Assembly (NCBI GenBank): GCA_002840055.1
Contig: PGZJ01000003.1
Location: 248,001 to 312,000, forward strand
Direction of reading: 5' to 3'
Length of the DNA: 64,000 nt
From: Gammaproteobacteria bacterium HGW-Gammaproteobacteria-11
GTDB taxonomy: Bacteria; Pseudomonadota; Gammaproteobacteria; Pseudomonadales; Pseudomonadaceae
Below are positions 34,450 through 43,520 of the stretch, piece after piece. How positions within the stretch are numbered: the stretch's first letter is position 1; each line of letters opens with the position of its first letter. The translations under genes were made by a program, and so were the position numbers. The notes beneath the pieces are model-generated. The model was not told the DNA's origin. It saw only the letters and a list, made by a program, of their open reading frames with translations, and made no database searches.

Positions 34450-35592
34450 TTAGAAACCTGACACGCTTTTTTCTGCCAACAATGGCTGGGGTTTACCCGA
34501 CTCGTCCCAGGGCGTCCAGAATCCGCTGAGACCCAGGTCGTCAATCACCTCGTCGATAAGCTCGGCATCCACCCATCCATCCACATCTATCCTGTTGCGA
34601 ATGATGCGGTTGTCATAGGCGAACTCAACAGTATCCCGGAGACGCCAGATAAAATTGTCATCCAGCAGGGGCGTGAAGCGTTCAGCCAAGTCAACGCCCT
34701 CAAAGTCACGTTCAAGGAAACGGACAGGGGTCGTGGAGTTATTCACGATAAATTCAAAATAAGCTTCTCTGTTCTCTGGCAGACTCACCCAGTGCACGGC
34801 TCGCACATAGCTTTCCAGAACTTTTCTGGTCGCCTCGGGATAGCGCTGATAAAAATCCTCAGTCACGAACAGGCTGCCGAAGTTGCTTGCCTGAGTAGCC
34901 CTCCCGCGTGTGGCATGGATTATTCGAGCCAAGCCCTGCTCTTCAAGAGCAAACAAGGTTGGGCCAGTGAGAACGGCGTCCACACTGCCCGTCGCCAAGG
35001 CAGAAATCGCATCTGAAGCAGCAATATTGATCAACTGGACATCATCCAGTGACAAACCATGCTCACGCAAAAGCAAGGACGTTCCGTGATGGGTATTTGC
35101 ACCAAAACTCACAGCGAGCCGGAGCCCCTTCAACTGCGATGGATGCTCGATATGCTCCAACCCTTTTCTTACCGCGAGATACATGTAGGCAAAGCCTTGG
35201 GAAGCCAGAACTCTGGTCTTCAAACCCCGAGCCTGGCCAATGATCTGAGGGAAGGCACCGTACATGGAGAAGTCGACCTGCCCATTGGCAACGGCCTCAT
35301 TGATGGTAATGCCGCCACCATCCATCGGTGTCCAGATGATTTGGGTGCCGATATCCGCGAAGGCCTGTTCAAGCAAACGTTGTTCTTGAACAATGCCGAA
35401 AACTCCCGTTGCCTTGTCCGAGCCCCATATACCGTGCGGAGCCATACGAATAACTGACGGCCAGGTAACGCCATCCACTTCAATGGAGTCAGGCACACTG
35501 GCAGTTGGATCTGTACCTGTTTTGCCACAACCGGCAATCAGTAGAGCCAGTCCGGCCAGACAGGTTACCTGCAACAATTCGCGCCAACGCAT
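34450..35592 (-). CDS. Substrate-binding lipoprotein (SsuA/NrtA type)
   Basis: 380 residues. The signal ends in a lipobox LLIAGC with Cys22 the lipidation site. The mature protein is a type-II binding fold: VIRMAPHGIWGSDKATGVFGIVQEQRLLEQAFADIGTQIIWTPMDGGG, a domain with GANTHHGTSLLLREHGLSLDDVQLINIAASDAISAL, and TEDFYQRYPEATRKVLESYVRAVHW. It would present substrate to the two permeases encoded just downstream. A strong hairpin lies between it and the ferredoxin gene, probably setting unequal expression. Confidence 0.88.
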   Translation of the reverse strand: MRWRELLQVTCLAGLALLIAGCGKTGTDPTASVPDSIEVDGVTWPSVIRMAPHGIWGSDKATGVFGIVQEQRLLEQAFADIGTQIIWTPMDGGGITINEAVANGQVDFSMYGAFPQIIGQARGLKTRVLASQGFAYMYLAVRKGLEHIEHPSQLKGLRLAVSFGANTHHGTSLLLREHGLSLDDVQLINIAASDAISALATGSVDAVLTGPTLFALEEQGLARIIHATRGRATQASNFGSLFVTEDFYQRYPEATRKVLESYVRAVHWVSLPENREAYFEFIVNNSTTPVRFLERDFEGVDLAERFTPLLDDNFIWRLRDTVEFAYDNRIIRNRIDVDGWVDAELIDEVIDDLGLSGFWTPWDESGKPQPLLAEKSVSGF

Positions 35593-35640
35593 CTCTCCAC
35601 TCTCCTAACCGGTTAACTCAATTACAGGGGGGCCGTGGCC

Positions 35641-35666
35641 GGGTCATGCACTTGCAGTGCTGACCC
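35641..35666. other. Intercistronic hairpin between ferredoxin and binding-protein genes
   Basis: A nearly continuous stem: GGGTCA/TGACCC outside and GCACT/AGTGC inside, with a 3-base loop and one unpaired base. No T-run follows on the minus strand. It likely acts in mRNA processing or stability rather than full termination. Confidence 0.55.
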
Positions 35667-35715
35667 AGCCGCTGCCTGACGCACAGAAAAACCCTGCACT
35701 ATCCAATCAACACAC

Positions 35716-36132
35716 CTAAATCAGGTTGCGTTCTTTTGCTTCGTACAACATGCGCCTTACCCTGTCGGCAGGATCTGGCGGCTTGCCGCCTCCTTTTTTC
35801 TCTTCAAGGCGATGCTTGTAGTCATAATGGGAACCAGAACGGTCACCAGGTGGCGGCGTCCCCTTGTCCCAACCCAGCCACTTCGCGTAGGACGTGGTTC
35901 GTCCCTGGGCGATGATGGCCTGCTTATCCAGGTTCTCCATCGGCTTGTTCAGCAGCGCCACGAAGATCGCCCCTTCCGGACAATGCAGGGCGCATTGCCG
36001 GCATGACGTACAGTCATCAAGCCGGGCAATCTCAGGCACTCCGCCGCCGGTAGAGTCAAAGACATCCTCCGGGCATACCTCGTAGCATTTGTCGCAACCT
36101 ATGCAGCTTTCCTGGGCAATGAACTCGATCAT
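35716..36132 (-). CDS. 2[4Fe-4S] ferredoxin-type electron transfer subunit
   Basis: 138 residues. Two clusters are encoded: CIGCDKCYEVCPEDVF and CTSCRQCALHCPEGAIF, the second with the standard C-x2-C-x2-C-x3-CP pattern, the first likewise. A basic, Pro/Gly-rich C-terminal half follows (HRLEEKKGGGKPPDPADRVRRMLYEAKERN). It resembles the small subunit of adenylylsulfate-reductase-like pairs. Its ATG overlaps the flavoprotein stop by 4 bases, so the two probably form one complex. Confidence 0.88.
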   Translation of the reverse strand: MIEFIAQESCIGCDKCYEVCPEDVFDSTGGGVPEIARLDDCTSCRQCALHCPEGAIFVALLNKPMENLDKQAIIAQGRTTSYAKWLGWDKGTPPPGDRSGSHYDYKHRLEEKKGGGKPPDPADRVRRMLYEAKERNLI

Positions 36133-37820
36133 GCGATTTTCTCCAAAGGCGCATGTTGCACTGCGCTATCAGGGAAGAATTTCTCCTTGTCGGGAAACTC
36201 TGCCGTGGGATCAACCGGCTTGACCTTCACCCATACTTCATCAACACCACCAGAAATCAAATGATGGGTCTGGCTGATATCCAGATTGGGATAATCGATC
36301 CGACGATGAAGGCCACGGGTTTCTTTGCGCTCAAGTGCACTGGCATTGATCCAGCGTGCCGTAGCAAGCAAAGAGGCTGCCTCGCGGGTACGCAAGGTTG
36401 CGCGCGCCGCAGAACGAAGATCCTCTGCCGGCGACGGCGCCAGGCTCTTGCGAATCTGTTGCCACAGGCTGTTGTACTCAGCCAATGAGCTACTGAGCGA
36501 GGCGCCATCGCGCCAGAAGTTCTTGTCGATCGCCAGCATATGCTCCTGGACCTTTCCTACGACCTGCTTCGGATCAATTGCCTGCGCTGCATCAGTAGGC
36601 CTTAAGCCGGCACCACCCACTGGCTTGGCCTTGCCCGACTTGCCCGCATTGCCATTGACCAACGCAAAGCGTGCAGCCGCTTGGCCAGAGAAGAACCCGG
36701 CACCAATTGCCCAGCCAGCTGCAGGACCGCCACCGGGCGGCCCAGCGCCATTAACCTTCTCCCGACTGGCCACATCGCCCGAGGCAAACAAGCCTGGTAC
36801 ATTGGTCTGCAGGTCATCATTGACCTCAATGCCGCCGGTCGCACGCATGGTGCCTTCACAGATCCAGTCCACTTCATATTTTTCCTTGAAGGGATCGATA
36901 CCCGCATCTTCAAAATACTGGGTGCAGACATAGGGCGTCTTGATCAGGAGATCCTTGAGCTCTTCATCTGGCAAGTCTTCCCACTTATCGTAGGCAGCAC
37001 CCGTCTCCACAATCGCCTGAGCCAGCTGGCGACCAAGATTGACGACATTGCCATTGTTGTCTGTCAGCACCCCGGCACTACGGTAAGCACCCTTGCTCGA
37101 AGGACTGCCATGCGGCTTGATGTGAAATTGCCCTGAGAACTCCATGCCGGAAAACTGAGCTCCGGCTTCGGCTGCCAATAAGTAGCCGTCACCAGTATTG
37201 GTACCAGCCCCTGACGAGCCGGCGAGAAATCCGGTTCCACCCGTGGCGACCACGACTGCGCCGGCGCGAACAACCCAGGTCTCACCCGTTCGGCGTGCAA
37301 CGCCAGCGGCACCAGCCACAACCTCATCTGCCTTCAACAGCTCCAGCGCCGGACTATTATCCAGCACGGTCACCCCATGCTTGATCACCTGCTCCCGCAG
37401 GAAGGCCAGATAATTCGGGGTAATCTGACCACGATACTCACGACCGTCCTTGACCTTCGGCCATTCGAAACCCCATTGCGCAGACCATTCCAGTGCCCAA
37501 TAGGTCTGCTCGAGAATCTTCTTGCCCCAGCGCGAGTCGGCCAGACCGAAAGCCAGCGGCATCCGGGCATTCACCATAACGTCGTTCTGAATATCATCAT
37601 CCGGCTTGGCAAAATAGGCGCCGACACTGCCCGCAGCAATTGGCCCTGAAGCACCCACATAACCCTTGTCGGCGATCACAACAGTCGCCCCCTCACGGGC
37701 GGCAGCAATAGCTGCCCAGGTCCCGGCCAGACTCCCGCCAATGACCAGCACATCGGCCTCAAGCTCTCGGTCATATTCACCAAGGGCCAGGCGCTGGCTT
37801 ACTCTATTTTCAGCTGTCAT
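36129..37820 (-). CDS. Fumarate-reductase / APS-reductase-like FAD flavoprotein
   Basis: 563 residues from the ATG at 37820 behind GAGGAG; the frame is open to 37856. The FAD-binding N-terminus is DVLVIGGSLAGTWAAIAAAREGATVVIADKG, then GPIAAGSVGAYFAKPDDD, a substrate domain, and GGIEVNDDLQTNVPGLFASGDVA and GGGPAAGWAIGAGFFSGQAAARFAL for the second FAD site. This is the AprA / succinate dehydrogenase flavoprotein family, coupled with a ferredoxin subunit. In an organosulfur operon it likely oxidizes or reduces a sulfur intermediate; the exact reaction is unknown. It is the first gene of the nine-gene operon. Confidence 0.87.
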   Translation of the reverse strand: MTAENRVSQRLALGEYDRELEADVLVIGGSLAGTWAAIAAAREGATVVIADKGYVGASGPIAAGSVGAYFAKPDDDIQNDVMVNARMPLAFGLADSRWGKKILEQTYWALEWSAQWGFEWPKVKDGREYRGQITPNYLAFLREQVIKHGVTVLDNSPALELLKADEVVAGAAGVARRTGETWVVRAGAVVVATGGTGFLAGSSGAGTNTGDGYLLAAEAGAQFSGMEFSGQFHIKPHGSPSSKGAYRSAGVLTDNNGNVVNLGRQLAQAIVETGAAYDKWEDLPDEELKDLLIKTPYVCTQYFEDAGIDPFKEKYEVDWICEGTMRATGGIEVNDDLQTNVPGLFASGDVASREKVNGAGPPGGGPAAGWAIGAGFFSGQAAARFALVNGNAGKSGKAKPVGGAGLRPTDAAQAIDPKQVVGKVQEHMLAIDKNFWRDGASLSSSLAEYNSLWQQIRKSLAPSPAEDLRSAARATLRTREAASLLATARWINASALERKETRGLHRRIDYPNLDISQTHHLISGGVDEVWVKVKPVDPTAEFPDKEKFFPDSAVQHAPLEKIA

Positions 37821-37918
37821 CCCATCACTCCTCTCGCGTACCAACGTCATCTGCATTTACAAAAGCGCAGGCAAGACCCGTAATCACCGGCCTGCAGTCG
37901 CTCAGCTTTCTTTGGCAA

Positions 37919-37934
37919 TGCACCCTTCATGCCA
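37919..37934 (-). promoter_or_regulatory. Sigma-54 promoter of the flavoprotein operon
   Basis: On the minus strand: TGGCATGAAGGGTGCA. GG-N10-GC spacing is exact; the -24 box TGGCAT and the -12 box GTGCA each differ by one base from consensus. The predicted transcript has a leader of about 85-90 bases. Confidence 0.7.
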
Positions 37935-38009
37935 ACCTCAAAGATCATATAAATCTGTTTATTTTCATATAGTTATGCGGATTGACATCAGAAAGTCTCA
38001 GCTAACTGT

Positions 38010-38030
38010 GGCATTTCAAACAGAAATGCC
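38010..38030. repeat. 8-bp inverted repeat, possible activator site
   Basis: GGCATTTC and GAAATGCC flank AAACA. It lies about 75 bases upstream of the -24 box at 37934. The string TTTCAAACAG inside it recurs at 49218-49227 upstream of the receptor promoter. Confidence 0.5.
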
Positions 38031-38361
38031 GGCTGGACTGTTTGAATACCGACAGAGGCTGGACAGGATGTGGCACACGCCTCATGCATCGACCAACCGC
38101 CGATGAAAGCGCTAGCGGTTTAGCGCAGAATCAAGGGTAGGCGAACAGGAATGCATAGCAGGTTGATTGGGCACGGAGTACATCATATGCAATGCCCAGC
38201 AAGCTGTTTTCCAGGCAAAACGTGCTGGGCAATGCGACGACGGAGCGTCTGATGCGGCTAGTACAATCTGCCCTGTAACAGAAAGGGCCGCGCCCGGCAC
38301 ATGAGCGCGATCCGGCAGAAGCAGAACATGACAGGCAGCAGTGAGAACACTGTTGCACGCA

Positions 38362-39162
38362 CTATCGGGTATTTATCCCCTCGATTCGCGCATAGGCGGA
38401 ATGATTGTGAATGGACTCAAAGTTTTCCGAGTCCACCGACCAGCGAGTAAAGTCGGGATGGTCTCGCAGCCTCAAGGCAATATCGCGCACCAGATCCTCG
38501 ACAAACTTGGGATTGTCGTAGGCTTTTTCAGTGACCCACTTTTCATCCTCGCGCTTTAGCAACCCAAAGATCTGACAGGACGCCTCTTCCTCTGCCAGCC
38601 GAACAAGCGAATCAATATCAAAGGCTTCCAGAGCCGTCACTGCCACCACCAGATTCGAGCGTTGATTGTGCGCGCCATAGGCCGAAATTTGCTTGGAACA
38701 GGGACAGAGGCTGGTCACCGGCACGGTAATTTTCAAGCTTTGGCTGAACACACTGGATTCAGAACGCTCCAGGGTCAACTCGACGTCCACATCCAGCAGA
38801 CTGGAAATCCCCGAAACGGGAGCCTTCTTACTCAGGAAGTAGACAAACCTGATGATAATCCGCCCTGCCGTCGCTTCCAATCTGGCCAGCATGCGATCAA
38901 GAAAATCCTCGGTTGCCGCCAACTCAACGCCGGCCTCAAATTCGATAAACTCAAGAAAGCGCGACATGTGCGTGCCCTTCATATGTCCGGGCAATCCGAC
39001 CGTCATCTCAATCATCGCAATGGTCGACTGCGACTCACCACTGACAGACTGAATAGTTAACGGATACCTGACATCGCGCACACCGACAAACTGGATGGGA
39101 ATATCTCGCTTGTCGGTATAGGCCTGTACATCCTCTAAAGTAATGCGTTCAGGTGCATTCAT
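38362..39162 (-). CDS. folE2: GTP cyclohydrolase FolE2 (GCYH-IB)
   Basis: 266 residues. The family core is visible: PIQFVGVRDVRYPLTIQS, the middle KGTHMSRFLEF (with His), the catalytic region VPVTSLCPCSKQISAYGAHNQRS and the C-terminal PKFVEDLVRDIALRL. FolE2 converts GTP to dihydroneopterin triphosphate for folate and pterin synthesis and works without zinc, so bacteria often use it under zinc limitation. Here it lies 324 bases after the MFS gene and shows no Zur-like operator that I could find; its place in an organosulfur locus is unexpected. Confidence 0.93.
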   Translation of the reverse strand: MNAPERITLEDVQAYTDKRDIPIQFVGVRDVRYPLTIQSVSGESQSTIAMIEMTVGLPGHMKGTHMSRFLEFIEFEAGVELAATEDFLDRMLARLEATAGRIIIRFVYFLSKKAPVSGISSLLDVDVELTLERSESSVFSQSLKITVPVTSLCPCSKQISAYGAHNQRSNLVVAVTALEAFDIDSLVRLAEEEASCQIFGLLKREDEKWVTEKAYDNPKFVEDLVRDIALRLRDHPDFTRWSVDSENFESIHNHSAYARIEGINTR

Positions 39163-39486
39163 CCTAACCTCGTGGTGTGTGCTTCATGTTTGTTTTCAGA
39201 TATGGCCCAGCATGGATCGACGATACGTTCCAGAAACAACCACGCTGACCGATAGATAGCGCCTGACCGGATTTAAAGCAGGCATCATGCCAACCAGGAC
39301 AGGGTCAGTATCCCTTGAAAAAACAGGACCTACCCGATCAGCAAGCACAACAGGGTTATTTGCCCTGATTGAAAACCAACAGAAGAACCTGCCGGCTGCT
39401 GGATATCCAACAGCAAGAGCTCTACAGCCACAGCGAAAACCCATCATGTTCAAGAATGCAACGAACACAAAAATGCCTGAGACAGA
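39163..39486. other. Intergenic stretch between MFS and folE2 genes
   Basis: 324 bases. Frames of 67 (plus) and 90 (minus) codons overlap each other here, but neither has a ribosome site or a recognizable protein. A small CAGGG/CCCTG stem is near 39350. A folE2 promoter probably lies in the part next to 39162; no -24/-12 element was found. Confidence 0.4.
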
Positions 39487-40695
39487 CTAACCTTCCTGAG
39501 CAATGGTTATATCTTCATCGTTAATCAATCGCTGCCTGGCAAAGTGCACAATCAACATCACCGCATATAGCACGACCAGCAACCGGAACCCGGCATATAA
39601 CCCAAGGTGGTCACTGAGTACGCCCCCCAGTACAGCACCGGTAACGCCACCGGCCGGGCCGGCTAACGAGAAAAGACCAGCCATGCGTCCATGGCCAAAG
39701 GCTTTAGTCAGCAGCGCGAAGCGGGTTACGCTGGTTATATGCTGCAGGCCCAATCCAATTCCGAATAACAGTGCTGACAACCAGAGCAGCAGGTAGTGGT
39801 AGTGCCCGGTTAAAATCAACTGCGCGCAGAGGATGAAAAAAAAGGCCACAAGATAGCTTTGAGCCTCACTCAGCTTGCTCAAAACCCCTCCTGCCGTCAT
39901 CAAGGTAAATACGAAGAAGCCGCCCTGGACACTGACCAGCGTCGCCGCTACCTGAGCACTGAGGCCAAACTCTCTGACGCCAAGAAAAATCACGAACACC
40001 GTGAAATAGGCCATGGCCGACTGCCCGACAAACTCAATGAGCATGGTCTGTCGCAGGTCTGCTCTGGATCTGACAATCTGTAACTGATCGAGAAGTCTAC
40101 GAACAAACCGGACCGGCTGAACACCTTCCGCTGCGGGGGCCGCCGACATGATTCGGTCACCAATCAGTACCGTCAGCAATAGCCCCGCAGCAACAATCCT
40201 AAGCGTATCGGCGAAGCCGAAAACCAGAAGCATCAAGCCGCCAAGCAAGGGTCCCAGAAAAAACATACCCGCAGAGTGCGCAGCTCGTTGCCAGCCCGCC
40301 TTGCGCAAATCAGCATGCTGCATGAAGTTCAGGAACTCTGCCTGCGTGGTCACCATCCGAAAGGGATTGAGAGTACCAAGCAAAGCCACCCCAGCCACCA
40401 ACTGCCACGGGCTGGTCGCCAGGCTCAGAGCGAAGAGAAAAACCACAGCACATGACACGCCACCAAAGCGAAATAACACCCGACTACCGAAACGGCCGAT
40501 CAAAGCGCCAATCGGTAAGGACAATAGTAAGGTTCCTGCAAACTGCAAACCGCCTACCAGGCCAATCTGTGTTGCCGATGCCCCCAGGTGGGCGGCATAG
40601 AGCGGCAGTATGATTTTGGCAATACCATTGGAAACGCCAGCAAGCATGCCAATCAACATGAAAATATAGACGGTGTTTTTGCTCTGCATGATCAT
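39487..40695 (-). CDS. MFS transporter
   Basis: 402 residues from the first ATG in frame (a TTG lies one codon upstream). About twelve membrane segments, with the MFS loop 2-3 motif as GALIGRFGSRVLFRFGG and the N-terminal IAKIILPLYAAHLGASATQIGLVGGLQF. The substrate is unknown. Together with the receptor and ABC pair encoded upstream, it recalls the fyuA-ybtP-ybtQ-ybtX set of siderophore uptake, in which YbtX is an MFS protein. Confidence 0.83.
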   Translation of the reverse strand: MIMQSKNTVYIFMLIGMLAGVSNGIAKIILPLYAAHLGASATQIGLVGGLQFAGTLLLSLPIGALIGRFGSRVLFRFGGVSCAVVFLFALSLATSPWQLVAGVALLGTLNPFRMVTTQAEFLNFMQHADLRKAGWQRAAHSAGMFFLGPLLGGLMLLVFGFADTLRIVAAGLLLTVLIGDRIMSAAPAAEGVQPVRFVRRLLDQLQIVRSRADLRQTMLIEFVGQSAMAYFTVFVIFLGVREFGLSAQVAATLVSVQGGFFVFTLMTAGGVLSKLSEAQSYLVAFFFILCAQLILTGHYHYLLLWLSALLFGIGLGLQHITSVTRFALLTKAFGHGRMAGLFSLAGPAGGVTGAVLGGVLSDHLGLYAGFRLLVVLYAVMLIVHFARQRLINDEDITIAQEG

Positions 40696-40806
40696 CAAGC
40701 TTCAGCCGTAGCGCCAGTCTATGGCGCGGAAAATGTTCAACATTAAAAAATTCACTCGCCGCCCGCCTGGAACCCTAAGGGGGGGGCAAAAGCAGAAGGC
40801 ATCCGC

Positions 40807-41703
40807 TCAACCTGAACTGAGATACTTCTGGGCCCCAGCTTCGGTTTGCCGTAACCCAATCAGCGGGTAGAGAAAAAACATTTCAGCGATACAACCATGG
40901 GCCACATGACTGTTCTCCAGGTTATCAATACCCACCTCAACAAGACCGGAATTGGCACCCATATCTGCCACTCCAGAGAACAGCATTGGCCGTCCGTTGA
41001 ATTTCAGCTTCACCCGATAGCGCCCGAATGCAGGTGCCTGGCCTGCCTCAATCTGCAGCAACAGACTGTATCCATTAGCCGTTCGCAGGCAGCTTTGCAC
41101 ACGACCACCCAGCACATGCCAACGCCCCAGAAGCTTGCGGGCACGCAGCAGGTCACCTGCGGCAATACAGCTGCGGATCAGGGAGCTGGAGACGCGTTCG
41201 CCTTCAGAACTGTGGGTATCCATGGTCTCTATCTCAAGATCTTTGCCCGCACTGAGGCACTTCAGGCTAGTGAAGTCGCCCTGCCGACGATGGCCAAAGC
41301 AAAAGTCATCGCCCACTATCAGATGGCGAACCTTGAGGGCGTCTATCAGCAACTTGTTTACAAAGCTCTCTGGGGAAAGTTCCGCCATCGCCTGGTCAAA
41401 TGTCGCAACAACCAGCAAATCCAAGCCCTCCCATTCGAGCAGCTGTTTTTTTTGCGTCTGCGTAGTAAGCCTCTGCCGGGACGACTGGACTTTGAAAAAT
41501 TCCCGAGGATGCGGTTCAAACGTCAGCACGGCGCTATGAAGCTGGCGTGTCTCAGCCACATCCCGAACCTGTTTGAGTAACGCCCTGTGACCAAGATGCA
41601 CACCATCGAAGTTGCCGATAGTGATCACCACGCCGCTTTTCTCGAAGTGACCAGGGAGTTGCACGTTCGCCAGACGTGTGGCATCTATTTCGATCTTTTG
41701 CAT
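40807..41703 (-). CDS. RibF-like FAD synthetase with degenerate riboflavin-kinase domain
   Basis: 298 residues. The N-terminal FMN adenylyltransferase domain is intact: TIGNFDGVHLGHRALL (nucleotide-binding HxGH-type element), TFEPHPREFF, LIVGDDFCFGHRRQGDF and SSSLIRSCI. The C-terminal region is where riboflavin kinase should be; it opens GRWHVLGGRVQ and the usual G-F-P-T-A-N motif reads LRTANG, so kinase activity is doubtful. Normal RibF lies elsewhere in Pseudomonas; this extra copy may raise FAD supply for the flavoproteins of this locus. It is 11 bases after the ABC gene. Confidence 0.83.
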   Translation of the reverse strand: MQKIEIDATRLANVQLPGHFEKSGVVITIGNFDGVHLGHRALLKQVRDVAETRQLHSAVLTFEPHPREFFKVQSSRQRLTTQTQKKQLLEWEGLDLLVVATFDQAMAELSPESFVNKLLIDALKVRHLIVGDDFCFGHRRQGDFTSLKCLSAGKDLEIETMDTHSSEGERVSSSLIRSCIAAGDLLRARKLLGRWHVLGGRVQSCLRTANGYSLLLQIEAGQAPAFGRYRVKLKFNGRPMLFSGVADMGANSGLVEVGIDNLENSHVAHGCIAEMFFLYPLIGLRQTEAGAQKYLSSG

Positions 41704-41714
41704 TTGGACCAGCC

Positions 41715-43520
41715 TCAGCCACTTACCGGGTTAAGTGAACTGGCATGCATGCGCGCATACAGTCCACCCTGGCGCAGCAGTTCAGCATGGCTGCCGGACT
41801 CCGCAATACGCCCGTGGTCCATAACAATGATGCGGTCCGCATCGCGCACTGTTGCAAGCCGATGAGCAATAATCAGACTGGTCCTGTTATGTAACAGGGT
41901 TTTCATCGCCTGCTGAATTTTCAACTCCGTGATGCTGTCAATATTGGCCGTTGCTTCGTCGAGTATCAGTAGCCGGGGATCGGCCACCAGAACCCGGGCA
42001 AAGCTGAGTAATTGACGCTGCCCTACCGACAGGTTGATACCTCGCTGCCCCAACTGTGTCTGGTAACCATCCGGAAGTTGAACGATGAAGTCATGGGCAT
42101 GCACGGCCCGCGCTGCCTCCACGACTTGCTCATCAGTGGCCCAGTCTGCGCCATAGCGAATATTGTCAAGAATCGATCCGCTGAACAGAAAGGGCTCTTG
42201 AATGACCATACCAATATGTTTACCCAGTGACTCGATGCTTACCTCCCTGAGGTCCTGGCCGGCAATGCGAATCACACCCGAAGTCGGATCTGAAAAACGG
42301 TGGACCAGCCCCACAAGACTGGTTTTACCCGAGCCCGTGGCACCCACAATCGCAACAGACTGATTGGCTTGGATACACAGATTTATGTCATGCAGTACAC
42401 ACTCGTCCTTGCGGTAGCCAAAGCTGACATGACTGAATTCAATGGTAGGCGGGTCCGGATTGAGTGGTGGCGCGCCAAACTTGTCTTCCAACGTGAGTGG
42501 CACATCCAGCACTTCAAAAACCCGCTGCCCTGAAGCAGAGGCCCGCTGCATCATCGTGTACTGCATGGACAGCGTGCGGATAGGATCAAAAAAACGCTGC
42601 ACCAGAAAAATGTAGGCGACAATGACCCCTATGCTTATCTCCCCGGTGCGCAACGACTCGCTTCCCGCCAGCACTACCACCGCAAGCGCCAGACCGGTGA
42701 GCAGATCGACCACAGGCACCATCAACTGCGATGCTTTTGCCGATTCGATTTGAGATTGCAGATTATCATTTGCCTTCACCTGGTAACCGGCGAAGTTGAT
42801 GTCCTCACGCCGGCTCTCTTGCACCGTCCTGACACCGTTGATGTTCTCTGCCAATGTCGCATTGACGATCGAAGAGGCTTCCCTTGCGCGCAGATACTTC
42901 ACCTTGGCCCAAGGAATCCAGGCCGCTCTGACTATAACCATAACCGGCAAGATACTGAGCGTGAGCAGGCCTAAACGCAGATCCAACAGCATGAGCACGA
43001 CCACAATGCCCAGCAAAAGAAACAAATCTCCCAGGGCTGACATGGAGTTTTCGAGAAACTCCTGCAAGGCGCCAATGTCACCCTGCAAGCGAGCCATCAG
43101 CCTGCCGACCTGGGTGCGATCAAGCACAGTCAGCGACACCTCATGAACATGCACAAACATGGCCCTGCGCAGGTCAAAAATAACCGTCTGGGCAACTTTG
43201 GTGGCAAGCCACTCACTCAGAAACTGAAATACGGCATAGCCTGCAACAAGCGCGACAAAAGCTAGCACTGCCGTGGTCAAGGGCGCGCTACCATCGCCAA
43301 CAGCAGTATCTACAACATGACGCAAGGACAGAGGTATGCTCACCTGAATCAGGGTGAAAATACCGATACACAGCAATGCCACTATCAGCAAGCGTTGATG
43401 CGGACGCACAAAGCCCCACATGCGAGCGGCCACATTACCTTCAAAACGACGGAAGATACTCTCGGACTGACTTTCAAGAGCGGTTGTCTGCACCGACTTG
43501 GCGACTGTATTACCCGTCAT
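41715..43520 (-). CDS. Exporter-fold ABC half-transporter (subunit 2)
   Basis: 601 residues from the ATG at 43520, which overlaps the stop of the partner gene (ATGA). Six membrane segments, then an ATPase domain with Walker A VGATGSGKTSLV, signature LSVGQRQLLSFAR (LSVGQ instead of LSGGQ) and Walker B LLILDEATANID with the catalytic Glu. Its partner carries the complementary pattern, as in heterodimeric exporters with one degenerate site. The fold also occurs in the YbtP/YbtQ importers. Confidence 0.9.
   Translation of the reverse strand: MTGNTVAKSVQTTALESQSESIFRRFEGNVAARMWGFVRPHQRLLIVALLCIGIFTLIQVSIPLSLRHVVDTAVGDGSAPLTTAVLAFVALVAGYAVFQFLSEWLATKVAQTVIFDLRRAMFVHVHEVSLTVLDRTQVGRLMARLQGDIGALQEFLENSMSALGDLFLLLGIVVVLMLLDLRLGLLTLSILPVMVIVRAAWIPWAKVKYLRAREASSIVNATLAENINGVRTVQESRREDINFAGYQVKANDNLQSQIESAKASQLMVPVVDLLTGLALAVVVLAGSESLRTGEISIGVIVAYIFLVQRFFDPIRTLSMQYTMMQRASASGQRVFEVLDVPLTLEDKFGAPPLNPDPPTIEFSHVSFGYRKDECVLHDINLCIQANQSVAIVGATGSGKTSLVGLVHRFSDPTSGVIRIAGQDLREVSIESLGKHIGMVIQEPFLFSGSILDNIRYGADWATDEQVVEAARAVHAHDFIVQLPDGYQTQLGQRGINLSVGQRQLLSFARVLVADPRLLILDEATANIDSITELKIQQAMKTLLHNRTSLIIAHRLATVRDADRIIVMDHGRIAESGSHAELLRQGGLYARMHASSLNPVSG

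Larger units (their letters stand above)
37821..38361. promoter_or_regulatory. Control region before the flavoprotein operon
   Basis: 541 bases between the flavoprotein start and the folE2 stop. From right to left along the minus strand it holds a weak stem (GCGCTA/TAGCGC, 38109-38126), an 8-bp inverted repeat, an AT-rich tract (CATATAAATCTGTTTATTTTC) that could bind IHF, and a -24/-12 promoter. No gene was supported in the rest; no clear terminator of the folE2 run was found. Confidence 0.6.

Noticed and set aside
39196-39490. Opposed frames of 90 (minus) and 67 (plus) codons
   Set aside because: They overlap each other on opposite strands and neither has a start signal or domain; treated as intergenic.
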